64,000 nucleotides of DNA from Ruminococcus sp. (GTDB taxonomy: Bacteria; Bacillota; Clostridia; Oscillospirales; Ruminococcaceae), in contig NZ_JAFYYT010000035.1 in NCBI RefSeq assembly GCF_017549005.1, forward strand, positions 1-64,000. Reading direction: 5' to 3'. A program made the translations under genes and the position numbers. The notes under the pieces were generated by a model. It saw only the letters and a program-made list of their open reading frames with translations. It was not told the origin of the DNA and did no database searches. Numbering within the stretch: the stretch's first letter is position 1; each line of letters starts with the position of its first letter. This document shows, in pieces, positions 53,856 through 61,754 of this stretch.

Positions 53856-55052
53856 TTATTCTGTTTTGGTCTTTAGTGATTTTGCATTTACTGCAAATAT
53901 TTTCTCTGCAGCAACGCATATGATAATAGTTACAGCCATATCGGGCAGCGTATTGCCCACGGGGATATCCTTTGTCATAAGGAACCTGTAAAGAGCAAAG
54001 CCCAGTACCCATACGATACAGCTTATTATGTCAAAGCTCTTGTCGGAGCTGTCCTTTTTGAGTATGAAATGGTCTGCTATCTGAACAGCTATCATCGGTG
54101 CGAATACCGAGCCTATGAGATAGAGGAAGTTTGTTATATCCTCCATAGGGAATAGTATAGCTCCTGTTGTACCGATTACGGCAGCTGCAACAGCAACCCA
54201 TTTGCCCCTGAGCTTTGTCAGTACCGACTCGCCGGAGATACCTGCCGAGTAAGCGTCAAGGAATGTAGTTGTAACTGTTGAGAATACCACGATAAGAAGA
54301 CCTGCTATGCCAAGACCGGCCTTTACCATTATCTGAGCGATATCGGTTTCGGCAGTGAAAATAGCAGCGCCCATGCCGATAGCGTACATCCAGCAGCTGA
54401 TGATGCCGTAAACTACAGCGCTTGCAGCTGTTGCAGCCACGGGCTTTTCGGCTTCTCTTGTGTAGTCGCTGATAAGGGGCAGCCATGAAAGTGGCATTGC
54501 CACGGAGAGCTCGACAGCAGCGCCGAAGCTCATGCTCTCCTCAGAGACAGGCAGCTCGCTGCCGTCAAAGAAGATGACCTTGCAGAGTATCAGTGTGAGT
54601 ATGAAAAGCGCAGCCATAGCCACAGTGTTTATCCTGCTGAGGTTCTTGATGCCGATCATTATCCAGAGGATAATGAGTCCGCCGATAACGAGGCACCATA
54701 TCCATTTTCCTGCGTCAAAGATACTGCTTGCAGCAAGTGCGCCGTCGTATATCATTATAGCGGTCCAGCCGACCAGCTGGAGCACGTTGAGTATCGAAAA
54801 GAAGATACCGCCCTTGCTGCCGAAGCTCATCTTTACGGTCTCCATAGCGCTTCGGCGCGTCCTGCCGCCGATAAGACCTGCAAGGAAAAGCATGGTGCAG
54901 CCGATGATATGACCGGTTATTACAGCGAGGAGTCCCTTGCCGAAGCCAAGAGGTGCAAAGTATGTACCTGTGATTATCTCGGCAATGGAAACGCCTGCAC
55001 CGAACCATATAAGTCCATTTTCATAAACTGAAGTGCGTTTCTTTTCCATCAT
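53856..55052 (-). CDS. cytX: CytX-type HMP/thiamine precursor transporter
   Basis: 398 residues, about 12 membrane segments, of the nucleobase:cation symporter-1 family. [40 protein letters not shown] and [20 protein letters not shown] are the CytX pattern. Members of this group next to thiD/thiC are predicted to import hydroxymethylpyrimidine. It overlaps the thiD end by four bases (ATGA) and precedes thiC by 19 bases. Confidence 0.92.
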   Translation of the reverse strand: MMEKKRTSVYENGLIWFGAGVSIAEIITGTYFAPLGFGKGLLAVITGHIIGCTMLFLAGLIGGRTRRSAMETVKMSFGSKGGIFFSILNVLQLVGWTAIMIYDGALAASSIFDAGKWIWCLVIGGLIILWIMIGIKNLSRINTVAMAALFILTLILCKVIFFDGSELPVSEESMSFGAAVELSVAMPLSWLPLISDYTREAEKPVAATAASAVVYGIISCWMYAIGMGAAIFTAETDIAQIMVKAGLGIAGLLIVVFSTVTTTFLDAYSAGISGESVLTKLRGKWVAVAAAVIGTTGAILFPMEDITNFLYLIGSVFAPMIAVQIADHFILKKDSSDKSFDIISCIVWVLGFALYRFLMTKDIPVGNTLPDMAVTIIICVAAEKIFAVNAKSLKTKTE

Positions 55053-55855
55053 TCTGCCCCCTTAGCGAACTCTCCGGAGAGAGCGAATGCATGGTTCATA
55101 GGACCGCTGCCTTTTCCGAGGTCGAGCATTGCCGCAAGGGCTCCGGATATGTAGTCCTTTGCGCGTTCCACGGACTTCTCAAGAGTGAAGCCCTTTGCAA
55201 GATTGGAAGCAATAGCGCTTGAAAGTGTGCAGCCTGTTCCGTGAGTGTTGGGATTGTCGATACGCTTTCCGTTGAACCATGTGCAGCTGCCGTTATCCCA
55301 TAGGAGGTCGTTTGCGTCATTGAGACTGTGACCGCCCTTGCAGAGCACGGCGCAGCCGAACTTTCCGCCTATTTTTTCGGCAGCTTTTACCATGTCCTCA
55401 CGTGAAGCTATCTTCATATCCGCAAGGATCTCCGCTTCGGGAATATTGGGAGTAACAACTGCCGCAGCAGGTAGAAGCTCGGACTTCAGAGCCTCGACTG
55501 CATCTTCTGCGATGAGTCTTGCGCCGCTTGTAGCTACCATAACGGGGTCGACAACGATGTTGTCAGCCTTGTACTGTTTAAGCTTTTCCGCGATTATACG
55601 TATAAGCTTTTCGGAGGAGACCATGCCTGTCTTGACTGCGTCGGGACGAATGTCCGCAAACACAGCGTCAAGCTGCATAGCCAGAAATTCAGGCGATACC
55701 TCCATAATACCTGTCACGCCGGTCGTGTTCTGCGCGGTGAGAGCTGTAACAGCGCTCATAGCGTAAACACCATTCATGGTCATTGTTTTAATGTCCGCCT
55801 GAATGCCGGCGCCTCCGCAGGAATCACTGCCTGCGATCGTTAATGCTGTTTTCAT
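55049..55855 (-). CDS. thiD: HMP/HMP-phosphate kinase ThiD
   Basis: 268 residues. ALTIAGSDSCGGAGIQADIK, TMTMNGVYAMSAVTALTAQN, VDPVMVATSGARLIAEDAVE and NTHGTGCTLSSAIASNLAKG are the full set of ThiD motifs, with the catalytic Cys in GTGCTLSS. It phosphorylates HMP twice for thiamine synthesis. AAAGGAGCAACATAT precedes the start. First gene behind the TPP riboswitch. Confidence 0.97.
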   Translation of the reverse strand: MKTALTIAGSDSCGGAGIQADIKTMTMNGVYAMSAVTALTAQNTTGVTGIMEVSPEFLAMQLDAVFADIRPDAVKTGMVSSEKLIRIIAEKLKQYKADNIVVDPVMVATSGARLIAEDAVEALKSELLPAAAVVTPNIPEAEILADMKIASREDMVKAAEKIGGKFGCAVLCKGGHSLNDANDLLWDNGSCTWFNGKRIDNPNTHGTGCTLSSAIASNLAKGFTLEKSVERAKDYISGALAAMLDLGKGSGPMNHAFALSGEFAKGAE

Positions 55856-55967
55856 ATATGTTGCTCCTTTTCAGCAGATTTGGGCTCATGCCCCAGCATT
55901 AATTTTGTATAGCGAGACAAAGTGGTGCCCCCGATGTCACGCTGCAAGCCCTTAGATGTTTGCCTTT

Positions 55968-55990
55968 AGGGAACGCCGTCACCGGCGTTC
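55968..55990. other. Hairpin in the thiD leader
   Basis: GGAACGCCG-tcac-CGGCGTTCC, nine perfect pairs, lies between the riboswitch terminator and thiD. A smaller GGGGC-atga-GCCC stem occurs at about 55886-55897. Neither has a U-tract; they may stabilise the long leader. Confidence 0.45.
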
Positions 55991-56026
55991 CGTTCAGACT
56001 CCACGGCAGGGCATTGAGAAGCTTGC

Positions 56027-56057
56027 AAAAAAAGGTGTGCCCGCAGAGAGACACACC
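56027..56057 (-). terminator. Riboswitch expression-platform terminator
   Basis: Minus strand GGTGTG...CACACC followed by TTTTTTT lies about 20 bases after the TPP aptamer. It fits a transcriptional off-switch: with TPP bound the terminator forms and thiD-cytX-thiC are not made. Confidence 0.8.
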
Positions 56058-56075
56058 TATCTTCCATAAGTATTT

Positions 56076-56150
56076 CCCTACGTTGGCATTATCCAAATCA
56101 GGTAAGGTCGGAGTTTTTAACTCCCTCTCAGCCTGTTCAACAAGCTCCCT
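56076..56150 (-). ncRNA. TPP riboswitch aptamer
   Basis: On the minus strand the conserved blocks appear in order: GGGAGC, ACAGGCTGAGAGGGAG (the thi-box CUGAGA), CTCCGACC, ACCTGATTTGGATAATGCCA and CGTAGGGAA. These are the P2-P5 elements of the THI-box. It precedes a terminator and the thiD-cytX-thiC operon. Confidence 0.97.
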
Positions 56151-56161
56151 TTTTCATATCT

Positions 56162-56189
56162 ATTATACCACTTTTGCCGTAATTGTCAA
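56162..56189 (-). promoter_or_regulatory. Thiamine operon promoter
   Basis: Minus strand TTGACA (56184-56189), 16 bases, TATAAT (56162-56167), just ahead of the TPP aptamer. Confidence 0.75.
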
Positions 56190-56215
56190 GGAGTGGGATT
56201 GTTTACAAAATATAC

Positions 56216-56244
56216 TTGAATGCAGCACCGGGTTTTGGTAAAAT
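56216..56244 (+). promoter_or_regulatory. Promoter of the flavin reductase-rubredoxin gene
   Basis: TTGAAT (56216-56221), 17 bases, TAAAAT (56239-56244), 60 bases before the start at 56304. Confidence 0.6.
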
Positions 56245-56303
56245 TATAGTAAGATGGAGCGGAAAGTGCTTGATCAATTTCGTAATAAACGGAGGTATGC
56301 AAT

Positions 56304-57077
56304 ATGGATAAGAAAGCAATGTACAAAATAAGCTACGGACTTTTCGTTGTTACAGCCAGCAGCGAAGGAAAAGACAACGGCTGTATCACCAATACTCTCG
56401 CACAGGTAACGTCCTCGCCGAATAAGGTGAGCCTTACCGTTGCAAAGACGAATTACACTCACGACCTCATTATGGCTACGGGCAGGTTTACGGCTTCTGT
56501 TATAAGCACTGACGCGGATTTTTCGCTTTTCAGGCGTTTCGGCTTCCAGTCGGGAAGAGATACGGACAAGTTTGCGGACTTTAGCGACTGCAAACGCGCG
56601 GAAAACGGCTGCCTTATAGTAACAAAGGGCACGAATGCTTATATATCCGGCTCTGTATGGCACAGCATAGACCTCGGTACTCATACCATGTTCATAGCAG
56701 AGGTGACTGATATGGAAGTTCTCAGCGACAAGCCTTCTGCGACCTACGAATACTATCAGAGCAATATCAAGCCAAAGCCCGAGGCTGTGGGAACAACTTC
56801 CGACGGGCAGACCATATGGAGATGCGTGATATGCGGCTATGAGTACGTGGGAGAGGAAGTTCCCGACGATTTCATCTGTCCGATATGCAAGCACGGCAAG
56901 GCTGATTTCGAGAAGGTAACAGGCGGCCATGACGCTGTCCCTGTGGGAAAGACCGGGAGCGGCGAGACCATATGGAGATGTACGGTCTGCGGCTATGAAT
57001 ACGTTGGGGAGGAAGTCCCTGCGGATTACGTCTGTCCTATCTGCGGCGTCGGAGCTGATATGTTCGAGAAGCAATGA
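56304..57077 (+). CDS. Flavin reductase fused to two rubredoxin domains
   Basis: 257 residues behind GGAGGTATGCAAT. Residues 1-155 form an FMN-binding flavin reductase domain (KISYGLFVVTASSEGKDNGC, ITNTLAQVTSSPNKVSLTVA). Then two rubredoxins: IWRCVICGYEYVGEEVPDDF with CPICKHG (~172-210) and IWRCTVCGYEYVGEEVPADY with CPICGVG (~222-255). All eight iron-ligand cysteines are present. High-molecular-weight rubredoxins of this kind pass electrons from NAD(P)H to flavo-di-iron oxygen or NO reductases. The two near-identical rubredoxins suggest internal duplication. Oxidative stress defence is the likely role. An EFR1 gene follows 36 bases on. Confidence 0.93.
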   Translation: MDKKAMYKISYGLFVVTASSEGKDNGCITNTLAQVTSSPNKVSLTVAKTNYTHDLIMATGRFTASVISTDADFSLFRRFGFQSGRDTDKFADFSDCKRAENGCLIVTKGTNAYISGSVWHSIDLGTHTMFIAEVTDMEVLSDKPSATYEYYQSNIKPKPEAVGTTSDGQTIWRCVICGYEYVGEEVPDDFICPICKHGKADFEKVTGGHDAVPVGKTGSGETIWRCTVCGYEYVGEEVPADYVCPICGVGADMFEKQ

Positions 57078-57113
57078 CCTTAACAGTGAATACTGATACA
57101 AGGGGGATAATAT

Positions 57114-57866
57114 ATGATAGTTTATTTTTCGGCTACGGGAAACAGCAAATATGCGGCGGAGCGGATAGCCTCCGCGCTTAATGAAAAAGCCGTATCCATA
57201 GAGGACGGCTGCTATGATATTACCCTTGAGGACGGCGAATGCTTCGGTATCGTCACTCCTACCCACTGGTGGGCTCTGCCTGTGCCGATGAGGGAGTTCC
57301 TGCAGAAGCTCAGACTTCACAGACGCGGAAAGCACTATGTTTTCATAGCGTCCACCTACGGAACTACCGTGGGCTGCAGCGGCGAGGAGGCAAGGCATCT
57401 CCTGCGCGACAACGGTATTCGTCTGAGTGCGGTCTACAGCATAAAAATGCCAGATAACTGGACTGTCACCTTTGACCTCAGCAACAAGGAAAAGGTCGCC
57501 CGTCAGAACGAGGCGGCGGAAAAGAACATAAACAAGGTCATCGCAAAGATACTGGACAGGAAAAAAGGCTGCTTCCTTACTATGAGGACTCCCTATGCTT
57601 TCCATAAGTACACGGACAAGGTTTTTGCAAAGGTGAGAATGACAAAAAATCTGTCCGTTGAGGACAGCTGCAACGGCTGCGGTCTGTGCGCTGCGAAGTG
57701 CCCTGTGAAAGCCATTGAGATACGGGACGGAAAGCCTGTATGGGTCAAGGAGCGCTGCGCTCTGTGTTTCCGCTGTCTGCACCATTGTCCTCAGTTCGCA
57801 ATACAGTTCTGGAACGGCGCCACAAAGAAGCACGGGCAGTATACAAATCCGAATGTTAAAGTATGA
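57114..57866 (+). CDS. EFR1 family flavodoxin-ferredoxin protein
   Basis: 250 residues. IVYFSATGNSKYAAERIASA is a flavodoxin-like FMN-binding start; STYGTTVGCSGEEARHLLRD belongs to the same fold. The C-terminus has two [4Fe-4S] motifs, CNGCGLCAAKCP and CALCFRCLHHCP. EFR1 proteins are soluble electron carriers of anaerobes with no settled partner. AAGGGGGATAATAT precedes the start. It is in one operon with the flavin reductase-rubredoxin gene, which suggests electron exchange between the two. Confidence 0.92.
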   Translation: MIVYFSATGNSKYAAERIASALNEKAVSIEDGCYDITLEDGECFGIVTPTHWWALPVPMREFLQKLRLHRRGKHYVFIASTYGTTVGCSGEEARHLLRDNGIRLSAVYSIKMPDNWTVTFDLSNKEKVARQNEAAEKNINKVIAKILDRKKGCFLTMRTPYAFHKYTDKVFAKVRMTKNLSVEDSCNGCGLCAAKCPVKAIEIRDGKPVWVKERCALCFRCLHHCPQFAIQFWNGATKKHGQYTNPNVKV

Positions 57867-57892
57867 AAAAAGGCACTCATTATGAGTGCCTT
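57865..57892. terminator. Terminator hairpin after EFR1 gene
   Basis: AAGGCACTCAT-t-ATGAGTGCCTT: an 11-pair stem. The U-tract is better on the minus strand (from A residues 57865-57871), so it may stop leftward transcription as well as closing the EFR1 operon. Confidence 0.7.
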
Positions 57893-58211
57893 ACGGTCTG
57901 TTAAAAAACTATATCAATTAAGGAGACGCCCTCACTTGCAGGGCGTCTCCTCTTCAAAAACAGTCCGCCGGACTGTTTTTGAATTCACCTTTTGCGGAGC
58001 ACTTTGAGGCTATATGTAGGGCTTTGCCCCACTCCCCACAAGGGCTGTCCCCCTAATCGGGTCCGTCCCCTCTGTCGCGTTGCGACATCTACCCACCCTG
58101 TGGGGAGTCACCCTTGACCTGACCAAAGGGTTGTGAACCCTTTGGAATCCCTTTCGTGGGTAAAGTGCCTTTTCAGCAGATAATTTACTCCTGTGTCGGT
58201 TCAGATAACGT
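57893..58211. repeat. Highly structured intergenic element
   Basis: About 320 bases without a gene but packed with perfect stems: GGAGACGCCC/GGGCGTCTCC (57922-57950), CAAAAACAGTCC/GGACTGTTTTTG (57955-57981), a long-range CTCCCCACA/TGTGGGGAG (58032-58107) enclosing GTCGC-gtt-GCGAC (58074-58086), and CCAAAGGGTT-gtg-AACCCTTTGG (58123-58145). The GC-rich, hairpin-dense makeup differs from its flanks. It may be a dispersed repeat (MITE-like) or a structured RNA. Confidence 0.5.
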
Positions 58212-60809
58212 TTATTTTGAGAGCACAAGCCGCCTGAGGCCTATGATATCAAATACGTTTGTAGCTCCGTCGCCGTTTATATCGGCATTCTGCGGAGCTG
58301 CAAGCTTTTCGTTCTTCAGCAGATAACGCTGATAGTGTACAAGGTCGGCAACTTCTACCGCTCCGTTGTTGTTTACGTCGCCGGTGAGAGTTTCTGCGCC
58401 TGCCTTGCCGTATACCGCCACCTCAGCTATGTTGCAGAGGTAAACGCTGTCCTTGTTCAGCGGACTTGAGGGAGCTCCCTCAGGAACTTCATAGCGGATA
58501 TATCTTGCGGTGGTATTTTCAAACTCTTCCGTGAAGTTCATCCTGTATGCAGGCTTATTTTCGACTGTGTATATCTTCTGCCAGTTGGTACCGTCGGAGG
58601 AAACGCTGAAATATCCGCCTATCATGCGGTATTCGTAGCCCTCGCGCGGACAGTATGCGATATTTCCGACAGTGCAGACACTTCCGAGGTCGAGTATAAA
58701 ATATCCGCCCTCAAGTCCGTCGAAAAATGTGCTCATATCGCCGTCATAAGCCTTTTCAAAGGAGTTGGATTCGTCGTCATGCCACGGGAGAGTTCCTATG
58801 CACTCCTTTATGGGGAGTTTTTCATATCTTGTCTGCGGAGACTGACCGTGAGGAGTTCCGTAAAGCGCTATCTCGGCAATATTCGCGCAGTAATCGCTGT
58901 CGCTGTTGTACTCGTTCTTAGGTGCGCCTGCCGGAACTTCATACCTTACATAACGGGCAGCAGTATCGCCCGAAAGCGCCGTGACATAATGCATACCCGA
59001 GGTGGGCTTGCCCTTTACAGTGTAAATGGTCGTCCAGTTCGTTCCGTCTGCGGAAGCCTTGAAAATGCCGTCCGTCATGCGGTATTCATAGCCTGCACGG
59101 GGAGCATATCCTATTGCCGAGAGGTCATAGAGTCCGCCCAGGTCTGCCTGTACCCAGCCGTTGGAAACGCCGTCAAAGTATGTGGATACGTTGTCGTCAA
59201 AGGCTTTTGTGTAGTTTGTGGAGGTATCGCTCTTCCAAGAATCAGAGCCGCTCAGCATACCCGAGGTAACTGTTATCTTGTCGGTAAGAGCTCCGCCGCC
59301 CTTTACTCCGTCGATTATGAATGTGGTAACGGACTGCTTCGCAAGAGTTGCCGACAGAGCGCCGCCTGATACGTTTATCCTGCCGATATCCTTCCAGTTC
59401 TCGGAATTGCTGGTGCGTACCGCCTGTGCGGAAGTTCCGGCGCTGTCAAAGCCCGAAAGGTCAAATACCATATCCTTGTCTGAGGAGCCGTCGTTTGTTG
59501 CGACGATGACAAGCTTGTTGCTTTTGGTGTCAAGAGCCGCCATGCAGTTGCCGCCGCATTTCAGCATAGTCATTCCCGGACGGATATAGCGTGAGAACTG
59601 TCCCATAGCGTAGTACTTCTTGGTGAGGATTATCCTGTTGCTGTCATGGTCTGCAACGGCAAGTCCCCAGTAGCCGCCCTGAGTGTTTACCATGCCCTTG
59701 TCCTTGTTGCCGTTCATTCCCACTGAGGAGATGTGGTTGTCGATGACCTGCCACAGTATCCACGCGGAGGAATTGAGCTCGTTGCAGTCAAGGGTGATAC
59801 GGTCTGCGAGCCAAAGTGCCGCGCCCATTTCTCCTGCGTTGGTGCCTGCTGTTGAGCCGCCGTCTACCTCGCTCATCCAGAGGTTCCTGTTTGCTTTTAT
59901 GGCAGTATTTTTCAGCTCTGCGCGCTGACTTCCGCCGTAGGTGTGGGTGTCGATACGGCCGATGAGAGCCTTAGTGGTGTCTGACATCTTGTTCCAGGAG
60001 CTTATTGCCGTATCTATTACGGATTCGTCGCAGGCGCTTATGATTATGTCGTTCAGGCCACGCTTTTTCAGCGATTTTGAAAGCTCCTGATATATCTTGT
60101 CCATTGACGAGCCCTGGTCGAAGTGACAGCCCTCCTGTTTTGCGCTGTAGGCGCCCCAGTAGTTGGTGTAGGGCTCGTTCATTGGAGTTATGCTCTGCAC
60201 GTGTATGCCCCAGTCCTTTTCGTAGTGGGCTGTGACCTCGGCAAGATATTCCGCAAAGTCGGTGTATTTGTCGTCGCGGAGATTATTGTTGTTTGAGTCC
60301 TTTGCTCCCGAGCTGCAGCCGCTGTTGGTCATATAGTAAGGGGGAGAGTTGGAGAACATCTCGACTATCATATCGTCCCCTGCGGCTTCGACGCAGCGTT
60401 TCAGCACGTTGCGCTGGTTTGCGTCGGCGCTCCAGTCATAGGTGACTGTGCCGTTATTGTACTTCGTGTAACCAGGCATATTGGAGTCGGTCCTGGTTAT
60501 GTGGGTGTGGGACGGGTCGTCGCCGCCGCCTATGTTGAAACGGGCAATATTCAGCCCGAGTCCGTCGGTGCTGAAAAATGTCTCGGCTGCCTGCTGTGCA
60601 AGGGTGTCGGAATAGCCTATACGGTTTGCCCACCAGCACAGGGAGGTGCCCCAGCCCTCGAACTTGCCGCCGTTGATATCATAGGTATCATATGGCGATA
60701 TGCTGACGATGGAAGCAGCTTCCGCTCCGGCAGGCGGAAAAGCTGTCACTATTGGCGTGAGAAGGAACAGTGAAGCTGCCGCCGATATCATGCGTCTGAA
60801 TAGTTTCAT
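58212..60809 (-). CDS. Cellulosomal GH30-family glycosidase with two discoidin domains and dockerin
   Basis: 865 residues from ATG at 60809 behind GAGAGGAGTATTCAAT; a longer frame upstream lies in the promoter. Signal peptide to ~31 (AGAEA). The GH30 domain (~32-500) has FEGWGTSLCWWANRIG, the acid/base in PMNEPYTNYWG (E212) and the nucleophile in MSEVDGGS (E314), closest to beta-1,6-galactanase-like GH30 enzymes. Two F5/8-type (CBM32-like) domains follow (~530-665 and ~680-800), each with ARYVRYEVP/ARYIRYEVP, then a dockerin (~805-865: GDVNNNGAVEVADLVHYQRY, ADINGDGATNVFDIIGLRRL). It likely trims galactan side chains. Substrate inferred from subfamily look. Confidence 0.88.
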   Translation of the reverse strand: MKLFRRMISAAASLFLLTPIVTAFPPAGAEAASIVSISPYDTYDINGGKFEGWGTSLCWWANRIGYSDTLAQQAAETFFSTDGLGLNIARFNIGGGDDPSHTHITRTDSNMPGYTKYNNGTVTYDWSADANQRNVLKRCVEAAGDDMIVEMFSNSPPYYMTNSGCSSGAKDSNNNNLRDDKYTDFAEYLAEVTAHYEKDWGIHVQSITPMNEPYTNYWGAYSAKQEGCHFDQGSSMDKIYQELSKSLKKRGLNDIIISACDESVIDTAISSWNKMSDTTKALIGRIDTHTYGGSQRAELKNTAIKANRNLWMSEVDGGSTAGTNAGEMGAALWLADRITLDCNELNSSAWILWQVIDNHISSVGMNGNKDKGMVNTQGGYWGLAVADHDSNRIILTKKYYAMGQFSRYIRPGMTMLKCGGNCMAALDTKSNKLVIVATNDGSSDKDMVFDLSGFDSAGTSAQAVRTSNSENWKDIGRINVSGGALSATLAKQSVTTFIIDGVKGGGALTDKITVTSGMLSGSDSWKSDTSTNYTKAFDDNVSTYFDGVSNGWVQADLGGLYDLSAIGYAPRAGYEYRMTDGIFKASADGTNWTTIYTVKGKPTSGMHYVTALSGDTAARYVRYEVPAGAPKNEYNSDSDYCANIAEIALYGTPHGQSPQTRYEKLPIKECIGTLPWHDDESNSFEKAYDGDMSTFFDGLEGGYFILDLGSVCTVGNIAYCPREGYEYRMIGGYFSVSSDGTNWQKIYTVENKPAYRMNFTEEFENTTARYIRYEVPEGAPSSPLNKDSVYLCNIAEVAVYGKAGAETLTGDVNNNGAVEVADLVHYQRYLLKNEKLAAPQNADINGDGATNVFDIIGLRRLVLSK

Positions 60810-60858
60810 ATTGAATACTCCTCTCGGATAGAATAAGCGTAAATAATATGTTACTAAC

Positions 60859-60887
60859 ATTATATCGTATTTTTTGTCTGTTGTAAA
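60859..60887 (-). promoter_or_regulatory. GH30 gene promoter
   Basis: Minus strand TTTACA (60882-60887), 17 bases, TATAAT (60859-60864). Confidence 0.7.
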
Positions 60888-60947
60888 CATAAAAAATGAT
60901 GATTATGATGAAATTATGATGTGATTTTCGGCAAACAAGGTTTTTCC

Positions 60948-60976
60948 TTTACACACAGATACAATTGTGGTATAAT
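60948..60976 (+). promoter_or_regulatory. Promoter of the second ABC exporter operon
   Basis: TTTACA (60948-60953), 17 bases, TATAAT (60971-60976), 70 bases before the ATPase start. Confidence 0.7.
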
Positions 60977-61045
60977 TTAGGAATGGGTTCAGAAATTTAA
61001 GGCAGGGCGCCGCATGATGCGGAGCTGACTGCGGAAAGGAATATT

Positions 61046-61750
61046 ATGAGCGCTTATGTTGAATTTAAAAATGTAAAAAAGACATATAAGACGGGCGAGG
61101 TTGAGATCCACGCCCTTAATGACGCAAGTTTTGAGATAAACAAGGGAGAATTCTGCATCATCGTCGGAGCTTCCGGCGCTGGAAAGACCACTATACTCAA
61201 TATTCTCGGCGGCATGGATACTCTTACCAGCGGCAGCGTTACCCTTGACGGTACGGAGATATCCTCCCTCAGCAAGAGAAAGCTCACCGCTTACAGGCGC
61301 TATGATGTGGGTTTTGTTTTCCAGTTCTACAACCTTGTGCAGAACCTTACGGCTCTTGAGAATGTGGAGCTCGCTTCACAGATATGCCGTGACCCGCTCG
61401 ACGCAAAAAAGGTACTCGATCAGGTGGGACTTTCCGACCGTATAAAGAATTTCCCTGCACAGCTTTCGGGCGGTGAGCAGCAGCGTGTGGCTATCGCCCG
61501 TGCTCTTGCGAAAAATCCGAAGCTCCTCCTCTGCGACGAGCCTACGGGAGCTCTTGACTATGCCACAGGCAAGGCGGTATTGAAGCTATTGCAGGACACC
61601 TGCCGCGAAAAGGGCATGACGGTAGTCGTTATCACTCACAATCAGGCTCTTACTCCTATGGCTGACCGTATCATCACTGTAAAGAACGGTACTGTCTCAG
61701 GCATTCGCACGAATGAAAAGCCCGCGGATATTTCGGAAATAGAGTGGTGA
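61046..61750 (+). CDS. ABC transporter ATP-binding protein
   Basis: 234 residues behind GAAAGGAATATT. Walker [11 protein letters not shown]-loop [16 protein letters not shown], signature [14 protein letters not shown], Walker [13 protein letters not shown] and H-loop VVITHNQAL are complete. MacB/LolD-like class. It is followed after four bases by a large FtsX-type permease, its partner. About half of its residues match the ATPase at 46464 by eye, so the two exporters are paralogous systems. Confidence 0.94.
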   Translation: MSAYVEFKNVKKTYKTGEVEIHALNDASFEINKGEFCIIVGASGAGKTTILNILGGMDTLTSGSVTLDGTEISSLSKRKLTAYRRYDVGFVFQFYNLVQNLTALENVELASQICRDPLDAKKVLDQVGLSDRIKNFPAQLSGGEQQRVAIARALAKNPKLLLCDEPTGALDYATGKAVLKLLQDTCREKGMTVVVITHNQALTPMADRIITVKNGTVSGIRTNEKPADISEIEW

Positions 61751-61754
61751 CGCT

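Noticed and set aside
55899-56096. 65-codon minus-strand frame upstream of thiD
   Set aside because: It runs through the TPP aptamer and its terminator, which account for the sequence.
56274-57833. 519-codon minus-strand open frame
   Set aside because: It lies wholly antisense to the flavin reductase-rubredoxin and EFR1 genes, whose motifs are unmistakable; it has no recognisable domain.
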